The notes: a model not told the origin generated them from the letters alone. A stretch of 64,000 nt of DNA from Sphaerisporangium corydalis (GCF_025506355.1 NZ_JANZYP010000033.1:1-64000); one strand, 5' to 3'. Shown: positions 43,151-52,732, counted from the first letter of the stretch. Translations and numbers: made by a program.

Positions 43151-44473
43151 ATGAGCCCTGTAGTGTCAAAGAAGCGTAGACCTGCCACCGCAGGATCGCG
43201 ACGAGCCAGGGCCGCCCAGGACGGCCAGGCGACCGGCTCACCTCCATCCGCCACACACGCTGGCCGATGGACGTCTTCACCGCGTGAGGCCCGAATCCCA
43301 TCCGGATCGGCCGATGACCGGAAGGCATCCCAGTTGGCCCGTACATACGGCTTCCTCAGTACCCATCCGCCCACCCAATGCGGTCTCGCCACCTTCAACT
43401 CCGCCCTGGCCTCCCATCTCACCAGGGGCGGCATGCGCGGCGGCATCGTCCGCGTCGTCTCCGAAGGGGACGACGAGCGGCCCGTGCCCGGCGTCGTGCA
43501 CACCTGGGGACCCGACCGGCCGGACGGCTGGAAGGCCGCCGCCGACGCCCTCGACCAGTTCGACGTCGCCGTCGTCCAGCACGAATACGGCATCTACCCG
43601 GGCCCGGACGGCCAGGACGTACTGCCGCTGCTGCGCCGGCTCACCGTGCCGAGCGTCGTGGTCCTGCACACCGTGCTGACCCGGCCCACCCCCCGGCAGC
43701 GCAGGTTGCTCGAGCAGATCGTCGCCGCCGCGGGAGCGGTGGTCACCATGACCGGCACCGCCCGCGACCGGCTGCTCGCCGGCTACCACGTCGACGGCGG
43801 CAAGGTGTCGGTCATCCCGCACGGGGCCGCCGACCACGCCCGCGTCCCTGCCCAGCGCCGCCTGCGTCCCCACCTGCTCACCTGGGGCCTCATCGGCCCC
43901 GGCAAGGGCATCGAGTGGGCGTTGCGCGCCCTGGCCCTGCTCGGCGACCTCACCCCGCCGCCCACCTACACCGTCGCCGGGAAGACGCACCCGAAGGTGC
44001 TGGAGCACCACGGCGAGGCCTACCGCAACCGCCTGCACCGCATCGGCACCAAGCTCGGCGTCGCGCCCTCGGTCCGGTACGACCCGGTCTACCGCGACGA
44101 CGCCTCGCTGAGCCGGCTGATCCGCTCGGCGGACGTCGTCGTGCTCCCGTACGACTCACCGGAGCAGGTGACCTCCGGCGTGCTGATCGAGGCCGTGGCC
44201 GCCGGCATCCCGATCGTCGCCACCTCCTTCCCCCATGCCGTCGAGCTGCTCACCGGCGGGCCCGGCCTGCTCGTCCCGCACGCCGACCCCGCGGCGCTCG
44301 CGCTCGCCGTGCGCCGCATCCTCACCGAGCCCGGTCTCGCCAACGACCTGGCCGGCCGGACGCCCGCCCTGGTCCCGGCCCTGCTGTGGCCCGCCGTGGC
44401 GGCCCGATACGAGGAAGTGGCCCGGTTCCTGCTCGCCGACCGGCCGCCCGCCGTGGTCGCGGCGATGCCGTGA
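43151..44473 (+). CDS. GT4-type glycosyltransferase, first gene of the GH130 operon
   Basis: A protein of up to 440 residues. The first ~60 residues are basic and low-complexity, and the domain starts at LARTYGFLSTHPPTQCGLATFNSALA, so a TTG at 43334 may be the true start. The GT-B fold continues with VVQHEYGIYPG, VVLHTVLTRPTPRQR, VSVIPHG, LLTWGLIGPGKGIEWALRALALL, and VVVLPYDSPEQVTSGVLIEAVAAGIPIVAT. Its stop overlaps the next start by GTGA. The three-gene operon likely makes or remodels a mannose-type glycan. Confidence 0.82.
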   Translation: MSPVVSKKRRPATAGSRRARAAQDGQATGSPPSATHAGRWTSSPREARIPSGSADDRKASQLARTYGFLSTHPPTQCGLATFNSALASHLTRGGMRGGIVRVVSEGDDERPVPGVVHTWGPDRPDGWKAAADALDQFDVAVVQHEYGIYPGPDGQDVLPLLRRLTVPSVVVLHTVLTRPTPRQRRLLEQIVAAAGAVVTMTGTARDRLLAGYHVDGGKVSVIPHGAADHARVPAQRRLRPHLLTWGLIGPGKGIEWALRALALLGDLTPPPTYTVAGKTHPKVLEHHGEAYRNRLHRIGTKLGVAPSVRYDPVYRDDASLSRLIRSADVVVLPYDSPEQVTSGVLIEAVAAGIPIVATSFPHAVELLTGGPGLLVPHADPAALALAVRRILTEPGLANDLAGRTPALVPALLWPAVAARYEEVARFLLADRPPAVVAAMP

Positions 44474-45474
44474 GCCCCGGTGTCCCCGGGTTCCGGCACC
44501 TGGTCCGGCTGAGCGACGACACCGGCCTGTTCGAACACGCCCGGCACGCCATCCCCCGCCGCAGGCACGGCTACTGCACCGACGACGTGGCCAGGGGGCT
44601 CGTCGTCACCAGCCGCGAACCCTCTCCCGCGCCGGAGGTGGTCCGGCTCGCGGAGTGCTACCTCGCCTTCCTCTCCCACGCCCAGGACGCCACCGGCTCC
44701 TTCAGGAACAGGCTCGGCCACGACCGGCGCTGGGCCGACGCCGCGTCGACCGGCGACTGGTGGGGCCGGGCGATGTGGGGCCTCGGCACCGCCGCCGCGC
44801 GCGGCCCCGCCTCGTGGATCCGCCAGGAGGCGCTGCACGCCTTCACGCTCGGTGCCACGCGGCGGTCGCCGCATCCGCGCGCCATGGTGTTCGCCGGGCT
44901 GGGCGCCGCGGAGGTCCTGCGCGCCGACCCCGGCAGGACCGCCGCCGCCCGCCTGCTGGCGGACGCCGCGACGGCGGTCGGCGTCCCCGCCGAGGACCCT
45001 CGGTGGCCCTGGCCGCAGTCACGGCTCACCTACGCCAACGCCGCCCTGGCCGAGGTGGTCATCGCCGCCGGAGACCTGGGCGGTGACCGCTCCCTGGTCA
45101 GCCGAGGTCTGCGCATGCTGGAGTGGCTGGTCGACATCCAGACCGTGGACAAGCGGCTGTCGGTCGTCCCCGTGGCCGGATGGCGCCAGCACATCGCGCG
45201 CGGGCACCACGACCAGCAGCCCATCGAGGTGGCGGCGCTGGCCGACGCCTGCGCCACCGCGTCCGCCGTCACCGGCGACCCGCGCTGGCGCGAGGGCGTG
45301 CTGCGGGCGGTGGCGTGGTTCGACGGCGCCAACGACCAGGACGTCCCCATGTGGGACCACGAGACCGGCGGCGGCTACGACGGCCTGACCGACCACGGCC
45401 CGAACCTCAACCAGGGCGCGGAGTCCACCCTCGCCCTCATCTCGACCATGCAGCACGCGGCGACCCTGTCGTGA
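44470..45474 (+). CDS. (alpha/alpha)6-barrel glycan-processing protein
   Basis: A 334-residue cytoplasmic protein often mis-labelled as glycosyltransferase in related operons. It has helical repeats of a six-hairpin barrel: RRRHGYCTDDVARGLVV, WWGRAMWGLGTAAARG, QSRLTYANAALAEVVIAAG, HHDQQPIEVAALADACA, and EGVLRAVAWFDGANDQ. DVPMWDHETGGGYDGL near the C-terminus looks like an active-site loop. Starts and ends with four-base overlaps to its neighbours, so stoichiometric expression is expected. Activity not known. Confidence 0.68.
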   Translation: MSPGVPGFRHLVRLSDDTGLFEHARHAIPRRRHGYCTDDVARGLVVTSREPSPAPEVVRLAECYLAFLSHAQDATGSFRNRLGHDRRWADAASTGDWWGRAMWGLGTAAARGPASWIRQEALHAFTLGATRRSPHPRAMVFAGLGAAEVLRADPGRTAAARLLADAATAVGVPAEDPRWPWPQSRLTYANAALAEVVIAAGDLGGDRSLVSRGLRMLEWLVDIQTVDKRLSVVPVAGWRQHIARGHHDQQPIEVAALADACATASAVTGDPRWREGVLRAVAWFDGANDQDVPMWDHETGGGYDGLTDHGPNLNQGAESTLALISTMQHAATLS

Positions 45475-46949
45475 CCACCAGGGACCTGGCCGACCGGCTG
45501 GACGTGACGCTCGCCCCCGACCCGCGAAGGGTGATCATCAAGCTGTTCGTCCCCGGCGAGGACGCGGCCGTGGCCCGCACCCGCGCCGCCGGGCTGATCG
45601 ACCGCATCACGCTCATGGACCCCCACGAGACCGGCGCGATGCTGGCGGAGACGGTGCGGAGGTTCGGCGACCGGCACCACGACCTGGAGGCGACCTTCCT
45701 GCACCACTACGACCTGGTCCGCCACCGGGTCCCGCGCCACGTCGACCTGCCGCCGGCCGCCCGGCTCCTGGTCGGCGCGTACTTCAGCCACGAGTACGCG
45801 GTGGAGGCCGCCGCGCTGTGCAACCCGTCGATGGTCCCCCACCCCGACCAGTCCGGCCTGACCCCCGGGCAGCTCCGCGTCGTGATCAGCCTGCGGCAGA
45901 TCGGTGAGGGGCACCTGTCGTCGATCGGTTTCGCCACCGCCCTGCTCGGACCCGGCGACGGCCTCACGGTGGACGACCGCTCGGGGCCGCTGGCGGTGGG
46001 CCTGCGGCGCGGCACCCGCCACCGGCGGGACCTCCTTGCGGCCGGGTTCGCCGACGAGGGCTGGGACGACGAGGTCTCGGCCACGGTGCTCGGGTCCCTG
46101 CCCGAGCGGTTCGAGGACGACGACTTCGAGCAGGCGGTCGCCGAACTCCCGGCCGACCTGCTCACCCGGACCACCACGCAGCGGACGCTGGAGGAACTGC
46201 GCCGCGCGATCAGCTCCGACTACGCCGTGGAGTTCCCGGCCGGCGTCCCCTTGGCCCGGCGGGTGCTGTGGCCGGCCACCGCCGCGGAGAGCAACGGGAT
46301 GGAGGACGCCCGGTTCGTACGGACCCTCAAGGAGGACGGCGCGTCCGCCTACCGGGCGACCTACACCGCCTACGACGGCCGTCACATCCGCTCGTGCGTG
46401 CTCGGCAGCGACGACCTGCTGCGTTTCGAGGTCACCCCGCTTCGCGGGCCGGCCGCCGCGAACAAGGGCATGGCGCTGTTCCCCCGCCCGGTCGGCGGGC
46501 GCCGGCTCGCGCTGTGCCGTTCCGACGGGGAGACCATCGGTCTGACCTCGCTCGACGCGGGCAACAGGTGGCGGCGGCCGGTCCTGCTGCACGCCCCTCG
46601 GGCCGGCTGGGAGCTGATCCAGGTCGGCAACTGCGGGTCCCCTGTGGAGACCGAGCACGGCTGGCTGGTGCTGACCCACGGTGTCGGCCCGATGCGCCGC
46701 TACGCCATCGGCGCCATGCTGCTCGACCTGGACGAGCCGCACCGTGTGATCGCCGAACTCCCTTCCACCCTCCTCACGCCCGATGACGGCGAACGCGAGG
46801 GCTATGTCCCGAACGTCCTGTACTCCTGTGGTGGCCTGGCGCACGCGGGCGCCCTGTGGCTGCCGTACGGGGCCAGTGACGCCCGGATCGGCTTCGCCCG
46901 CGTGCCCCTGGCCACCCTCATGGAGGCGATGCGCCCGGTCGCTTCGTGA
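45471..46949 (+). CDS. GH130 glycoside phosphorylase
   Basis: A 492-residue protein. The C-terminal ~300 residues are a GH130 five-bladed propeller: SNGMEDARFVRTLKEDG, ANKGMALFPRPVGG, WELIQVGNCGSPVETEHGWLVLTHGVGPMRRYAIGAMLLDL, and WLPYGASDARIGFA. GH130 enzymes phosphorolyse beta-mannosyl linkages to give mannose 1-phosphate. The N-terminal ~190 residues are extra and include RQIGEGHLSSIGFATALL. GTG overlaps the preceding stop. Likely recycles or trims the glycan made by the upstream glycosyltransferase. Confidence 0.85.
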   Translation: MTTRDLADRLDVTLAPDPRRVIIKLFVPGEDAAVARTRAAGLIDRITLMDPHETGAMLAETVRRFGDRHHDLEATFLHHYDLVRHRVPRHVDLPPAARLLVGAYFSHEYAVEAAALCNPSMVPHPDQSGLTPGQLRVVISLRQIGEGHLSSIGFATALLGPGDGLTVDDRSGPLAVGLRRGTRHRRDLLAAGFADEGWDDEVSATVLGSLPERFEDDDFEQAVAELPADLLTRTTTQRTLEELRRAISSDYAVEFPAGVPLARRVLWPATAAESNGMEDARFVRTLKEDGASAYRATYTAYDGRHIRSCVLGSDDLLRFEVTPLRGPAAANKGMALFPRPVGGRRLALCRSDGETIGLTSLDAGNRWRRPVLLHAPRAGWELIQVGNCGSPVETEHGWLVLTHGVGPMRRYAIGAMLLDLDEPHRVIAELPSTLLTPDDGEREGYVPNVLYSCGGLAHAGALWLPYGASDARIGFARVPLATLMEAMRPVAS

Positions 46950-46952
46950 CGG

Positions 46953-47894
46953 CTACCAGGACGCGGTGGGGTACCAGCCGTAACCGAACATCGCCGGGAG
47001 CCGCACGTCCCAGTAGAGGAAGGTGAAGGTGCCCGCGACGATGAAGGCGACCGCGGTCACCGTCACCATCCGGCTCGGCTTGGCCGTCATCCACCGCGCG
47101 AACCGTCCCCTGGCCACCAGCATGAGGGCGGCGAACAGCACCGCCATCACCACGATGTTGCCGAGCGACTGAAGAATGAACACCGCCGCGCCGTACAGGG
47201 GGTTGTGGGTCTCGGCGGCGTAGGAGAACAGCTTGTGGAACAGCGGGAACGGCCGGCCGATGAGGAAGCCGCCGACCAGCGCGCCGAGGACGACCAGGCG
47301 GGCGTTCGGGAACCGGCGCTCCAGCCTGGCCAGCGGGTCGGGCAGCAGCCGGATCGAGGCCAGGCCGAGCCAGATGAACGCCAGCCCGATGATCCCGAAG
47401 ACCACGCTGGCCTGGATCAGCCGGACGGGCAGCCCGTCGCCCACGGTCGCGGTCGACAACTGGGGTAACCGGTCACCGAACAGGGCCCCGACGGCGCCGT
47501 ACACCCCGCTGACCACGATCATGCCGATCGCGAGCCTGCTGAGCGGGCGCACGGTCTCGCGGAGGCGGTCGCGCCATGAGTCACCCTCGCGCACCAGCGG
47601 CACCACCGCGCCGAAGGCGGCGACGTTGCAGGCCGTGAACGTCCCGGCCAGGCCGGACACGAAGGCGAACACCGCGCCCGCGACGACCCCGCTGATGGCG
47701 GTGCCCTTGGCGTCGTACCCGAGCAGGGTGTTGGCGACGTTGTCGCCGATCACGCTGTCGACGAAGCGGAACGACCACAGCGCGGCGGCGACCGCGCCGG
47801 CGATCACGCTGAGCACGACGAGACGGCCACGGTGGCGTGGCAGGGATGGACTGGAGGGGAGGGAGTGACTGCCGGGGGCGTCGGTGAGCGTCAT
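46953..47894 (-). CDS. polytopic membrane protein, possibly CcdA/DsbD-like
   Basis: A 313-residue protein with about eight spans. AGTFTACNVAAFGAVVPLV is reminiscent of the cysteine-containing span of CcdA/DsbD-type thiol transporters, but a partner cysteine in a second half is not obvious, so this is a weak match. ATG at 47894 with GAGGA upstream. It is 3 bp from the convergent GH130 gene and divergent from the LysR regulator. Confidence 0.62.
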   Translation of the reverse strand: MTLTDAPGSHSLPSSPSLPRHRGRLVVLSVIAGAVAAALWSFRFVDSVIGDNVANTLLGYDAKGTAISGVVAGAVFAFVSGLAGTFTACNVAAFGAVVPLVREGDSWRDRLRETVRPLSRLAIGMIVVSGVYGAVGALFGDRLPQLSTATVGDGLPVRLIQASVVFGIIGLAFIWLGLASIRLLPDPLARLERRFPNARLVVLGALVGGFLIGRPFPLFHKLFSYAAETHNPLYGAAVFILQSLGNIVVMAVLFAALMLVARGRFARWMTAKPSRMVTVTAVAFIVAGTFTFLYWDVRLPAMFGYGWYPTASW

Positions 47895-48036
47895 GGCACA
47901 TCCTCGCGAAACGTGAAGCCGGGGGAGATGTGTGCTGATCGGCGGCCGCCTATACCAGACTTTGCAGCCGCGATCTTCCGCCGTCAAGAGACGATGCGCC
48001 TTCTGGGGTCATCACCTCAGAACGGCCTCAGTGTTA

Positions 48037-48050
48037 GGTATCCGGGTACC
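48037..48050. promoter_or_regulatory. inverted repeat in the LysR divergent region
   Basis: GGTA-TCCGGG-TACC lies 79 bp before the LysR start and 143 bp before the membrane protein start. A plausible binding site for the LysR regulator, though it is not a classical T-N11-A box. Confidence 0.35.
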
Positions 48051-48128
48051 GTCCAGGGCGCGGTCTCTGCGCGTATCGTGGGGGGGAGACGGTCCACATC
48101 GGCGCTCCCAGCCGGAAGGGGGTGACGG

Positions 48129-49073
48129 ATGGAACTGCGGCAACTCCGTTACTTCGTGACCCTGGCCGAAGAGCTGCATTTCGGCCGGGCCGCCGCGCGT
48201 GAGCACATCGTGCAGTCCGCGCTGAGCCAGCAGGTCCAGCGGCTGGAACGCGAACTCGAAGTGCGGCTGCTGGACCGGAGCACCCACCACGTCGAGCTGA
48301 CCCCGGCGGGCGCCGCGTTCCTGGTGGAGGCGCGCCAGATCCTCGACCACATCGGCCGGGCCACCCAGGCGGCGCGCACCGCCGCCGTCTCCGGCCCCAC
48401 CCTGCGTGCGGGCATCATCGACGCCGGATACGACTCGATGCCGCAGATCCTGCGGTCGGTCCAGCAGCGGAATCCGGGGCTCACGATCCACCAGGTGGAG
48501 ATCGGCACACCCGACCAGTACCAGCAGCTCGCCGACGGCCGGCTGGACATCGGGATCGGGCGGGCGTCCCTGACCCCGCAGGGGGTGGCCTCCGAGCTGG
48601 TCCGCCTCGACGCGCTCGGCGTGCTGGTCCCGCAGAACCACCGCCTGGCCGCCCATGACGGCGTTCCCGTCATCTCGCTCGCCCGGGAGACCCTGCTGCT
48701 GGGCGAGGAGTCACGGACCCCGGAGTTCAACCAGTTCGTCATCGAACTTTGCCGGTCGGTGGGGTTCGCGCCCACGATCTACGAGGGAACGGTCGACAGC
48801 AACCGCGCGGCGGCCGACCTCGTGCTCCAGGGACGCTGTGTGATGTGCGTCCCCTCCTCCTCGCGCACCTCCAACCGGCCGGGAACCGTGTGGAAGCCGC
48901 TGATCGAGCCGGTTCCGCAGTATCCGTGGTCCCTGCTGTGGCGGTACGGAGACCCGTCCGCGCACGTCGCGGCGGTGATCGAGAGTGCCAGGCAGCTGGC
49001 TGACCGGCTAGGATGGCTACAGACCGCCGAGGAGTCCGCCGACCTCCCGGCTACGGATCATCACCCACGGTGA
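48129..49073 (+). CDS. LysR family transcriptional regulator
   Basis: A 314-residue regulator. The N-terminal HTH is MELRQLRYFVTLAEELHFGRAAAREHIVQSALSQQVQRLERELEVRLLDRSTHHVELTPAG, followed by a two-lobe effector domain (about 90-290). AAGGGGGTG precedes the ATG. Divergent from the membrane protein at 46953, which is the most likely target. The inducer is unknown. Confidence 0.9.
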   Translation: MELRQLRYFVTLAEELHFGRAAAREHIVQSALSQQVQRLERELEVRLLDRSTHHVELTPAGAAFLVEARQILDHIGRATQAARTAAVSGPTLRAGIIDAGYDSMPQILRSVQQRNPGLTIHQVEIGTPDQYQQLADGRLDIGIGRASLTPQGVASELVRLDALGVLVPQNHRLAAHDGVPVISLARETLLLGEESRTPEFNQFVIELCRSVGFAPTIYEGTVDSNRAAADLVLQGRCVMCVPSSSRTSNRPGTVWKPLIEPVPQYPWSLLWRYGDPSAHVAAVIESARQLADRLGWLQTAEESADLPATDHHPR

Positions 49074-49160
49074 TGGCCGTTTCTCAGATCGGTCGTTTCC
49101 CGCGGCGTCCGAGCACGATTGACTTGAGCCAGGCCCCATCGTTCAGGCGTTGATCCGCCC

Positions 49161-49194
49161 GCCTGGCTTTGAAGATCGCCTGGCTTTGAAGATC
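49161..49194. repeat. 17-bp perfect tandem duplication
   Basis: GCCTGGCTTTGAAGATC occurs at 49161-49177 and again at 49178-49194, in the intergenic region before the STAS gene. It would change spacing of any promoter there. Confidence 0.85.
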
Positions 49195-49298
49195 GTCGCA
49201 GGGCCGCCAACGGCCCCGCACCTCGACGTGGCCCCCGCCCGACGGACGTTCGCATCGTCCGGAGGGTCGCCGGCCGCGTCAACCGATTGGAGGTCCTC

Positions 49299-49649
49299 AT
49301 GGACCTGTCGACCCGCGTCAACTCCGACTGGACCGTATGCAGTGTGGCCGGGGACGTGAACATCTTCACGACGCACGAGTTCCGTGAGCACCTGCTGGCG
49401 GCGCTGGACCGGCCGGGGCGGCGGCTGCTGGTCGACCTCTCCGCCGTCACCTTCATGGACGCCAGTGGCCTGGCCGTCCTGATCTTCATCAGGCGCATGG
49501 CCATGCGCCGCGGCGGGACGCTCCGCCTGCTCGCCCCGACGCGACTGCTCCGCCGGCTGCTGACGACGAGCGGCCTGTCCAGGACCTTCACCGTGAGCCT
49601 CGACCTGCCGGCCGTCCGGAAGGCGGAGGCGGCGCTCACCACCGTCTGA
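49299..49649 (+). CDS. STAS domain anti-sigma factor antagonist
   Basis: A 116-residue SpoIIAA/RsbV-like protein. The phosphorylatable serine is in TFMDASGLAVLIFIRRM; the strand-helix pattern covers almost the whole protein. GGAGG lies five bases before the ATG. It should bind an RsbW-type kinase anti-sigma factor, none of which is encoded here. A terminator follows, so it is a single-gene unit. Confidence 0.88.
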   Translation: MDLSTRVNSDWTVCSVAGDVNIFTTHEFREHLLAALDRPGRRLLVDLSAVTFMDASGLAVLIFIRRMAMRRGGTLRLLAPTRLLRRLLTTSGLSRTFTVSLDLPAVRKAEAALTTV

Positions 49650-49679
49650 TCACCAGGGGATCATCCCCTCCACCGAGCG

Positions 49680-49716
49680 AATGCCAGGGGCCCTGCGAGG
49701 GCGGTCCCCTGGCATT
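49680..49716 (+). terminator. terminator after the STAS gene
   Basis: 11-bp perfect stem AATGCCAGGGG (49680-49690) with CCCCTGGCATT (49706-49716), 15-nt loop. Confidence 0.75.
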
Positions 49717-49720
49717 CCCC

Positions 49721-49760
49721 CGTTCTGGGCCGGCGGCGGGCGTTCTGGGCCGGCGGCGGG
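49721..49760. repeat. 20-bp perfect tandem duplication
   Basis: CGTTCTGGGCCGGCGGCGGG at 49721-49740 is repeated at 49741-49760, upstream of the AfsR-like gene. Confidence 0.85.
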
Positions 49761-49807
49761 CGCCGTCGGGTCTGCCCTAGGATCGCGGATCATGATGAAG
49801 GTCCCGG

Positions 49808-52732
49808 ATGAGTGACCACGGGCTGCGCTTCTCGATCCTCGGGCCGGTGCGGGCGTGGCGGGACGGCGCCGAGGTGGAGCTGGGGTCGCCGCAGCAGCGG
49901 CTGGTGCTGGCGGTGCTGGTGCTGGCCGAAGGCCGGGTGGTCGGCCATGAGCCGCTGCTGGACGCGGTGTGGTCGGATGATCGTCCCCGTACGGCGATGA
50001 GCACGTTGCGCACGTACGTCTCGCGGCTGCGTTCGGCGCTGGGCGCGGAGGCGGTGGAGTCGGCGGGCGGCGGGTACGCCCTGGCCGGCGGCGAGAGCGA
50101 CCTCGCGGTGATGGAGGAGCTGGCGGCGGCGGGCCGGTACGGCGAGGCGCTGGCGTTGTGGCACGGGGAGCCGCTGGCCGGGCTGGAGGGGCGGTACGCC
50201 GAGGGGCGGCGGGTCCGGCTGGAGCAGCGGCGGCTGGCGGTGCTGGAACGCCGGCTGGCCGAGGACGTGGAGCAGGGCCGGCACGCCGACGCGGTCGCCG
50301 AGCTGACCGCGTTGTGCGCCGAGCATCCGGCCAGGGAACAGGTGTGCGGGCTGCTGATGCTCGCGCTGTACCGGTCGGGGCGGCAGGCCGAGGCGATCGG
50401 GGTCTACACCGACACCCGGCGGCTGCTCGCCGAGGACCTCGGCGTCGGCCCGTCCCCCGAGCTGGCCGAGCTCTACCAGCGGATCATCACCGCCGACCCC
50501 GCCCTCGGCGTGGGGCAGGCGGCTGCACCGGTCCAGGCCACGGCGCCGGTGCCCCGGCAGCTACCGGCCGACCTCACCGACTTCACCGGCAGGGAGCCGG
50601 AGATCCAGCGGATCGCGGCGGGCCTGCGGTCCGGGGACGCCTCGGCGCTGGTGATCTCGGCGGTGGCGGGCGCGGGCGGCATGGGCAAGACGGCCCTGGC
50701 CGTGCACGTGGCGCACCGCCTCGCCCCTGACTACCCCGGCGGGCAGCTCTTCGTGGACCTGCGGGGGACGAGCGCCCAGCCCCTGGCGCCGGAGGCCGTG
50801 CTCGGCTCGTTCCTGCGCTCACTCGGGGTCGAGGCCTCGGACATCCCCGACGAGCCGGCGGAACGGGCGGCGCTGTACCGCTCGGTCCTCGCCGAGCGGC
50901 GGGTGCTGGTGGTGCTGGACAACGCGGCGAACCCGGCACAGCTTCGCCCGCTGCTGCCCGGGACGGCCGGGTGCGCGGTGCTGGCGACCGGCCGCGCCAA
51001 GATGATCGGCCTGTCCGGGGCCCGGCAGGTCGACCTGGGCGTGCTGGGTCACGACGAGGCCGTGGCGCTGCTGGCCAAGGTGGCCGGCCGGGAACGGGTG
51101 GCCGCCGAGCCGGAGGCGGCGGGCGAGCTGGCCGCCGCGTGCGGGTACCTGCCGCTGGCGATCAGGATCGTGGCCGCGCGGCTGGCGGCGCGCCCGGCCT
51201 GGAGCCTGGCCCGGATGCGCGACCGCATGGCCGACGAGCGGCGGCGCCTGGCCGAGCTGCGCGTGGACGACCTGGCCGTGGAGGCCACCTTCGCCCTCGG
51301 GTACGACCAGCTCGACGCCGCGCACGCGTCGGCGTTCCGGCTGCTGGCGGTGCCCGACGCGCCCGAGTCGTCGCTGAGCGCGGCGGCGGCCGTGCTCGGG
51401 CTGGACGAGGCGGACGCGGAGGACGTCTGCGAGACGCTGGTGGACGTCAGCATGCTGGAGTCCCCCGCGCAGGGGCGGTACCGGTACCACGACCTGCTCA
51501 AGATCTTCGCCAGGTCCCGGCCGGCCGGCGAGGACGTCACGCGGGCGGCTCTGTTCCGGCTGCTGGACTTCTACCTCGCCACCGTCGCGACGGGCTTCCG
51601 CCTCGCCTACCCGGGCAAGCGGCTGGCCGACGCGGTCAGCCCCGCGCATCCCGGGCTGTCGTTCGCCGACCTGGACGCGGCGGTCGCGTGGGCCGACGGC
51701 GAGGTCCCCGGCCTGCTGGGCTGCGTGCTCCAGGCGGCGCGGACGCCGGGTGCGCCGCTGCTGGACCTGGTGCGGCTGCTCGACATGCTCTCCGACGGGT
51801 TCGGCGCCGAGACCGACCCCGGACGCCTGGAGCAGGTGGTGGGCGCGATCATCGACGCGGCGGCGGCCCGGGGCGACCGCCGTGCCGAGGCGCACGCGCG
51901 GTGCATGCGCGGCGAGGTGCGGGTGGCGCTGCTGTGGTCACCTGACGGGGCGATCGAGGACGGCACCGCCGCCCGGGACCTCAGCCTGGCCGAGGGCGAC
52001 ATGGCCAAGTACGGGGCGAGCCTCAACCTGCTGGCCATGGCGGTGTCCAGCCGCAGGGACAACGCCGGGGCGATCGCCCTGTACCGCGAGGCGAACGAGA
52101 TCTGGCGCGAGATCGGCGACCGCAAGCTGGAGGCCACCGGGCTGGGCAACCTGGCGATGGAGCTCGTGGCGGCCGGTGAGACCGGCGAGGCGGTGGAGGC
52201 CGTCGAACGGGCCACCCGCATCACCCGCGAGCTGGGCGGCAGGATGGACCACGACGTCCTGTACCAGTCGGCCGTCGTGCTGCGGGACGCCGGGCGCCCG
52301 CAGGAGGCGCTGTCGCGGTTCACCGAGGTCCTCGCGGAGTACCGCGTGCTCAAGCAGCGCCTCTGGGAGGGCGTGACGCTGCTGCGGATGGCCGAGACCC
52401 ACCTCGTGCTCGGGCGGCCCGCCGCGGCCGCCGACCGCGCGGAGGACGCGCTGGCGGTCATGGCGGAGGTGGGCCACGAATGGGTCGAGGGCAAGGCGCT
52501 TGTCGCCCTTGGCCAGGCGCTCGCCCTCCTCGGCCGGGCCGGCCGGGCGCGGGCGTGCCTGACCGAGGCCCTGGAGATCTTCCAGCGCCGCGACCTGCCC
52601 GAGGCCGACGACGTACGGGCCCTGCTGGCCGAGGACGGCGGGACCGGGGACGGCGATCCCGGAGACGTGACCGGGGACGGCGATCCCGGGGACGGCGTGC
52701 CCGAGGACGGGCGCCGGCCGATCATCGCATAG
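49808..52732 (+). CDS. AfsR/SARP-type regulator with NB-ARC and TPR domains
   Basis: A 974-residue regulator. An OmpR-like winged helix (about 5-92: FSILGPVRAWRDGAEVELGSPQQRLVLAVLVL), a bacterial transcriptional activator (BTAD) domain (about 97-230), an NB-ARC ATPase with P-loop GAGGMGKTAL (288-297) and LVVLDNAAN, and a C-terminal run of TPRs (about 620-935; ALYREANEIWREIGDRKLEATGLGNLAMELVAAGE). The last 30 residues are a Gly/Asp repeat (GDGDPGD). Such proteins activate secondary metabolism or other clusters. ATG at 49808 follows GAAGG. The target may be the downstream LLM/ABC locus or distant genes. Confidence 0.88.
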   Translation: MSDHGLRFSILGPVRAWRDGAEVELGSPQQRLVLAVLVLAEGRVVGHEPLLDAVWSDDRPRTAMSTLRTYVSRLRSALGAEAVESAGGGYALAGGESDLAVMEELAAAGRYGEALALWHGEPLAGLEGRYAEGRRVRLEQRRLAVLERRLAEDVEQGRHADAVAELTALCAEHPAREQVCGLLMLALYRSGRQAEAIGVYTDTRRLLAEDLGVGPSPELAELYQRIITADPALGVGQAAAPVQATAPVPRQLPADLTDFTGREPEIQRIAAGLRSGDASALVISAVAGAGGMGKTALAVHVAHRLAPDYPGGQLFVDLRGTSAQPLAPEAVLGSFLRSLGVEASDIPDEPAERAALYRSVLAERRVLVVLDNAANPAQLRPLLPGTAGCAVLATGRAKMIGLSGARQVDLGVLGHDEAVALLAKVAGRERVAAEPEAAGELAAACGYLPLAIRIVAARLAARPAWSLARMRDRMADERRRLAELRVDDLAVEATFALGYDQLDAAHASAFRLLAVPDAPESSLSAAAAVLGLDEADAEDVCETLVDVSMLESPAQGRYRYHDLLKIFARSRPAGEDVTRAALFRLLDFYLATVATGFRLAYPGKRLADAVSPAHPGLSFADLDAAVAWADGEVPGLLGCVLQAARTPGAPLLDLVRLLDMLSDGFGAETDPGRLEQVVGAIIDAAAARGDRRAEAHARCMRGEVRVALLWSPDGAIEDGTAARDLSLAEGDMAKYGASLNLLAMAVSSRRDNAGAIALYREANEIWREIGDRKLEATGLGNLAMELVAAGETGEAVEAVERATRITRELGGRMDHDVLYQSAVVLRDAGRPQEALSRFTEVLAEYRVLKQRLWEGVTLLRMAETHLVLGRPAAAADRAEDALAVMAEVGHEWVEGKALVALGQALALLGRAGRARACLTEALEIFQRRDLPEADDVRALLAEDGGTGDGDPGDVTGDGDPGDGVPEDGRRPIIA

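Noticed and set aside
46973-46995. Similarity of the 3' end of the membrane protein gene (GYGW) to the 22-bp repeat at 10779-10822
   Set aside because: Only about 14 bases match, reflecting the same short amino-acid ending; most likely chance.
46953-47894. Firm assignment of the membrane protein as CcdA/DsbD
   Set aside because: Only one span resembles the family and the second conserved cysteine is not found, so it was left as a weak alternative.
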